A stretch of 64,000 nt of DNA from JAVJST01 sp965229715 (GTDB lineage: Bacteria; Pseudomonadota; Alphaproteobacteria; Rhodospirillales; Casp-alpha2), in the NCBI GenBank assembly GCA_965229715.1, contig CBDDJL010000002.1, positions 1 through 64,000 of the forward strand, given 5' to 3'. The notes under the pieces were generated by a model. It was not told where the DNA came from and searched no databases. It saw nothing but the letters and a program-made list of their open reading frames with translations. A program made the position numbers and the translations under genes. This document shows, one piece after another, positions 61,652-64,000 of this stretch; the stretch's first letter is position 1; each line of letters opens with the position of its first letter.

Positions 61652-62584
61652 ATGAGTTGGCAAGCTGCGTCCGAACCGACCCCCCTCAACAGCGACTGTA
61701 ATCCCGTCGCCGTCGTCATCGAACCCAAGAGCCGCGATATCGGCGCCTTCGAGGTCCGTCGCGCGTTACCCGCAGCCGAATGCCGCGCGGTCGGCCCGTT
61801 CGTTTTCCTCGACCAAATGGGACCGGCCGAATTGACGCCCGACAATCTGCTCGACGTGCGCCCACACCCGCACATCGGCCTCGCGACGATCACGTGGATG
61901 GTCGAGGGCGAAATCATGCATCGCGACAGTCTCGGCTACGCTCAGGTCATCCGCCCAGGGGAGGTCAACTGGATGACGGCAGGGCGCGGTATCGTGCACT
62001 CCGAGCGCACGCCCGAACATCTCAGGGAAACGACCAGCCCGGTGCTCGGCATCCAGGCCTGGGTCGCACTACCCGAAGACCACCAGGAGGTGGAGCCGGC
62101 GTTCGAACACTTCCCCGCCGATCGGTTCCCGGTGATCCAGCGCGATGGAGTTCGGCTTGCTCTCATTGCCGGAGAGGCATGGGGGGAGAAATCGCCAGTC
62201 ACGGTGTTTCATCCGACGTTCTACGCCGAGGCGGTCATCGAGTCCGGCGCCACGGTTGACGTGCCCGACGATATCGAGGAGCGGGCTCTCTATCTGATCG
62301 AAGGAAACATCGAGATCGCTGGCGCCATTTTCGATGCCGGCCGGCTGATCGTCCTCAAGCCGGGTCGCGAGGTCACGGTGCAAGCGGTTGCCAAGACGCG
62401 TCTGATGATGCTCGGCGGCGCACCGCTCGACGGACCGGCCGGCCATCCCCGGCACATGTATTGGAACTTCGTCTCGACTTCGAAAGAACGCATCGATCGG
62501 GCCAAGAAGGATTGGCGCGCCGGCCGCTTCGGCACCGTCGTCGGCGACGAGGATGAATTCATTCCCCTGCCGGAGGATCAGTGA
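61652..62584 (+). CDS. pirin family protein
   Basis: A 310-residue bicupin. The first cupin has RPHPHIGLATITWMVEGE and MHRDSLGYAQVIRPGEVNWM with GRGIVHSER, the metal-binding histidines and glutamate of pirins. The second cupin is around EERALYLIEGNIEIAGAIFD. Pirins can act as quercetinase or redox sensors. Its stop overlaps the next start by GTGA. No ribosome site is present. Confidence 0.92.
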   Translation: MSWQAASEPTPLNSDCNPVAVVIEPKSRDIGAFEVRRALPAAECRAVGPFVFLDQMGPAELTPDNLLDVRPHPHIGLATITWMVEGEIMHRDSLGYAQVIRPGEVNWMTAGRGIVHSERTPEHLRETTSPVLGIQAWVALPEDHQEVEPAFEHFPADRFPVIQRDGVRLALIAGEAWGEKSPVTVFHPTFYAEAVIESGATVDVPDDIEERALYLIEGNIEIAGAIFDAGRLIVLKPGREVTVQAVAKTRLMMLGGAPLDGPAGHPRHMYWNFVSTSKERIDRAKKDWRAGRFGTVVGDEDEFIPLPEDQ

Positions 62585-63375
62585 GCGTAAGCGACCGACC
62601 GGTCGCCATCGTGTCCGGCGCGTCCGGTGGCATCGGCGGCGCCTGCGCGCGGTCGCTCGCGGCTGCCGGTCTGGACGTGGCGATCAACTATCGCTCGAAC
62701 GAGGCCGGTGCAACTGAAACCTTACACGCATGCGAAGCCCTCGGGGCCGATGCGGTCGCCGTTAAGGGCGATGTCGGACACGATGACGATTGCCGCGCCC
62801 TTGCCGGCTCTGCCTTTAACCGCTGGGGGCGTATCGACGTGCTGGTCAACAACGCCGGCACTACCCGATTCGCCGAACCCGGCGACATGGACGCGCTCTC
62901 GGCCGACGATTTCGCCGCCGTGTTTGCAACCAACGTGACCGGGGCGTGGCAACTGACCCGCGCCTGCCGCGAGGCACTCGAAGCATCGGGCACGGGTGCG
63001 GTGGTCAACGTATCGTCCTATTCGGCGATGTCGGGACTCGGTTCGTCGGCCGCCTATACGGCATCGAAGGGCGCGCTGAACACCCTGACCCTCAGCCTCG
63101 CCCGTGCGCTCGCGCCTGCGGTTCGGGTCAACGCGGTGTGCCCCGGGTACGTCGATACCGACTGGTTGCGAGGCGCCAAGAAGGACGCCGAAATGGATGA
63201 TTTTCGCAGGCGGGCAGAGGCAATCTCACCGCTCGAACATCTGGTGTCGGCAGACGAGGTCGCCGAGGCGGTTCGCTGGTTTGCCCTTGATGCCAGGGCG
63301 ATTACCGGCCAGCTTTTGGTGATCGACAGCGGCACGCACCTGACCGTCGCCAACCCGGCGCACGCAGACATCTGA
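62581..63375 (+). CDS. SDR family oxidoreductase (FabG-like)
   Basis: A 264-residue dehydrogenase with GTG start overlapping the pirin stop and GGAGG just upstream. The NAD(P) motif is VSGASGGIGGACARSL, then NNAGTTRFAEPG, and the catalytic Ser-Tyr-Lys is in VNVSSYSAM and AAYTASKGALNT. It probably reduces a 3-oxo group; substrate unknown. It follows pirin in one operon and precedes the ureohydrolase by 10 bp. Confidence 0.9.
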   Translation: MSVSDRPVAIVSGASGGIGGACARSLAAAGLDVAINYRSNEAGATETLHACEALGADAVAVKGDVGHDDDCRALAGSAFNRWGRIDVLVNNAGTTRFAEPGDMDALSADDFAAVFATNVTGAWQLTRACREALEASGTGAVVNVSSYSAMSGLGSSAAYTASKGALNTLTLSLARALAPAVRVNAVCPGYVDTDWLRGAKKDAEMDDFRRRAEAISPLEHLVSADEVAEAVRWFALDARAITGQLLVIDSGTHLTVANPAHADI

Positions 63376-63385
63376 AGGAGGGCAT

Positions 63386-64000
63386 ATGGCCGGCAACAAC
63401 GAATTCGAACCGATCGACCCGTCGACCAATCCGCGGTTTGCCGATATCGCCACCTTCATGCGCACGCGGCGGCACGAGATCGCTGGCGACGTCGATATCG
63501 GACTGTGCGGCGTGCCGTTCGACCTCGGTCTCAATCACCGGACCGGCGCGCGGCACGGCCCCGCCGGCGTGCGCGAGGCAAGCCGCATCATCCGGCGCGT
63601 ACATCCGACCAGTGGCGTTCGCCCGTTCGAGATCTGCAACGTCGCAGATCTCGGCGATGCGCCCGTGAACCCCATGAGCAAGGACAAATCGATCGAACAG
63701 ATCGAGGGCTTTTTCGCCGAATTAACGACGAACGGCATCGCTCCGATCGCTTGCGGCGGCGACCACACGATCCCATTGCCGATCCTGCGCGCCCTGGCCA
63801 GGGACCGACCGGTCGGACTGCTGCACTTCGACGCGCATGCCGACATCCTTGACGAGATTTGCGGCGACAGGATCAACCACGCGACGTTCATGCGACGCGG
63901 CGTCGAAGAGGGCCTGATCGATCCCGAGCGCGTCGTCCAGGTCGGCCTTCGCGGCAGCCGCTTTACCGGCATCGAGGACATCCAGTACGGCTACGACGTC
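63386..64000 (+). CDS. ureohydrolase (agmatinase/guanidinobutyrase type), 3' truncated by window edge
   Basis: Only the first 205 residues are in the window. AAGGAGG precedes MAGNNEFEPI. GVPFDLGLNHRTGARHGPAG is the N-terminal core, CGGDHTIPLP and LLHFDAHADI hold the manganese-binding His and Asp residues of the arginase fold. The family splits guanidino compounds into urea and an amine. It is the third gene of the pirin-SDR-ureohydrolase unit. The last metal motif lies beyond the window. Confidence 0.9.
   Translation, partial: MAGNNEFEPIDPSTNPRFADIATFMRTRRHEIAGDVDIGLCGVPFDLGLNHRTGARHGPAGVREASRIIRRVHPTSGVRPFEICNVADLGDAPVNPMSKDKSIEQIEGFFAELTTNGIAPIACGGDHTIPLPILRALARDRPVGLLHFDAHADILDEICGDRINHATFMRRGVEEGLIDPERVVQVGLRGSRFTGIEDIQYGYDV

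Overview
The window is high-GC DNA with dense, short-spaced genes, many ATGA/GTGA stop-start overlaps and GGAGG-type ribosome sites. The gene content (YHS-type copper ATPase, BLUF protein, phasin, fused-permease ABC systems, GcvT-family demethylating oxidoreductase, DUF1989, CCA-encoding tRNAs) suggests an alphaproteobacterium, probably of the Rhodospirillales type; this is inference from family content, not from a marker tree. lepA, folD and two tRNA genes indicate a chromosome. No phage, IS element or CRISPR array was seen.

Layout. 1-10.2 kb: catabolic and transport genes (5'-truncated MmgE/PrpD protein, FAS1-type acyl-CoA dehydratase, family-3 solute-binding protein, EamA exporter, class II aldolase, GFA protein, Rieske oxygenase, MscS channel, MFS carrier, HalD/BesD-like 2OG-Fe oxygenase). 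10.3-18.9 kb: a metal and oxidative-stress block on the minus strand: a CPVC membrane protein, a ferric-reductase-like cytochrome, an APC permease, a copper P-type ATPase with a MerR/CueR-type promoter, then the operon peroxiredoxin-DUF2061-katG with a strong terminator and twin palindromes around its promoter. 18.9-21.1 kb: DUF1989 protein and amidase. 21.1-24.2 kb: a lower-GC islet around tRNA-Ser(GGA), holding an HNH nuclease with a possible PUA/EVE-like N-terminus and a membrane-fused spermidine-synthase-like protein. 24.2-32 kb: RND efflux pair, a second Rieske oxygenase divergent from a LysR regulator, and an M20 amidohydrolase.

32-43 kb: small or unknown genes, a frameshifted gamma-butyrobetaine-hydroxylase-like remnant, a 63-residue protein built of two repeats, two clusters of palindromic elements, a phasin, lepA, a BLUF photoreceptor, a TPR-sulfotransferase, a three-gene cobalt nitrile hydratase/thiocyanate hydrolase-like cluster, folD, yggT and tRNA-Ala(CGC).

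43-51.6 kb: a DeoR regulator divergent from a five-gene operon for uptake (binding protein, ATPase, fused double permease) and processing (choline-kinase-like kinase, dimethylglycine/sarcosine-dehydrogenase-like enzyme) of a betaine-type compound. A near-perfect operator lies by the regulator and its half-site abuts the operon's -35 box. 51.6-53.5 kb: LysR regulator and ureidoglycolate-lyase-family gene. 53.5-59.5 kb: 2-aminoethylphosphonate-type ABC transporter followed by a Na+/phosphate carrier. 59.5-64 kb: malonyl-CoA synthetase, a small unknown gene, a pirin that appears leaderless, an SDR reductase and a 3'-truncated ureohydrolase.

Together the genes suggest a metabolically flexible heterotroph that takes up methylated amines, phosphonates and other organic nitrogen, and invests in peroxide and copper defence. 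The best candidates for something new are the split nitrile-hydratase-like enzyme without a visible activator, the DeoR/kinase-coupled betaine operon, and the nuclease islet at tRNA-Ser.
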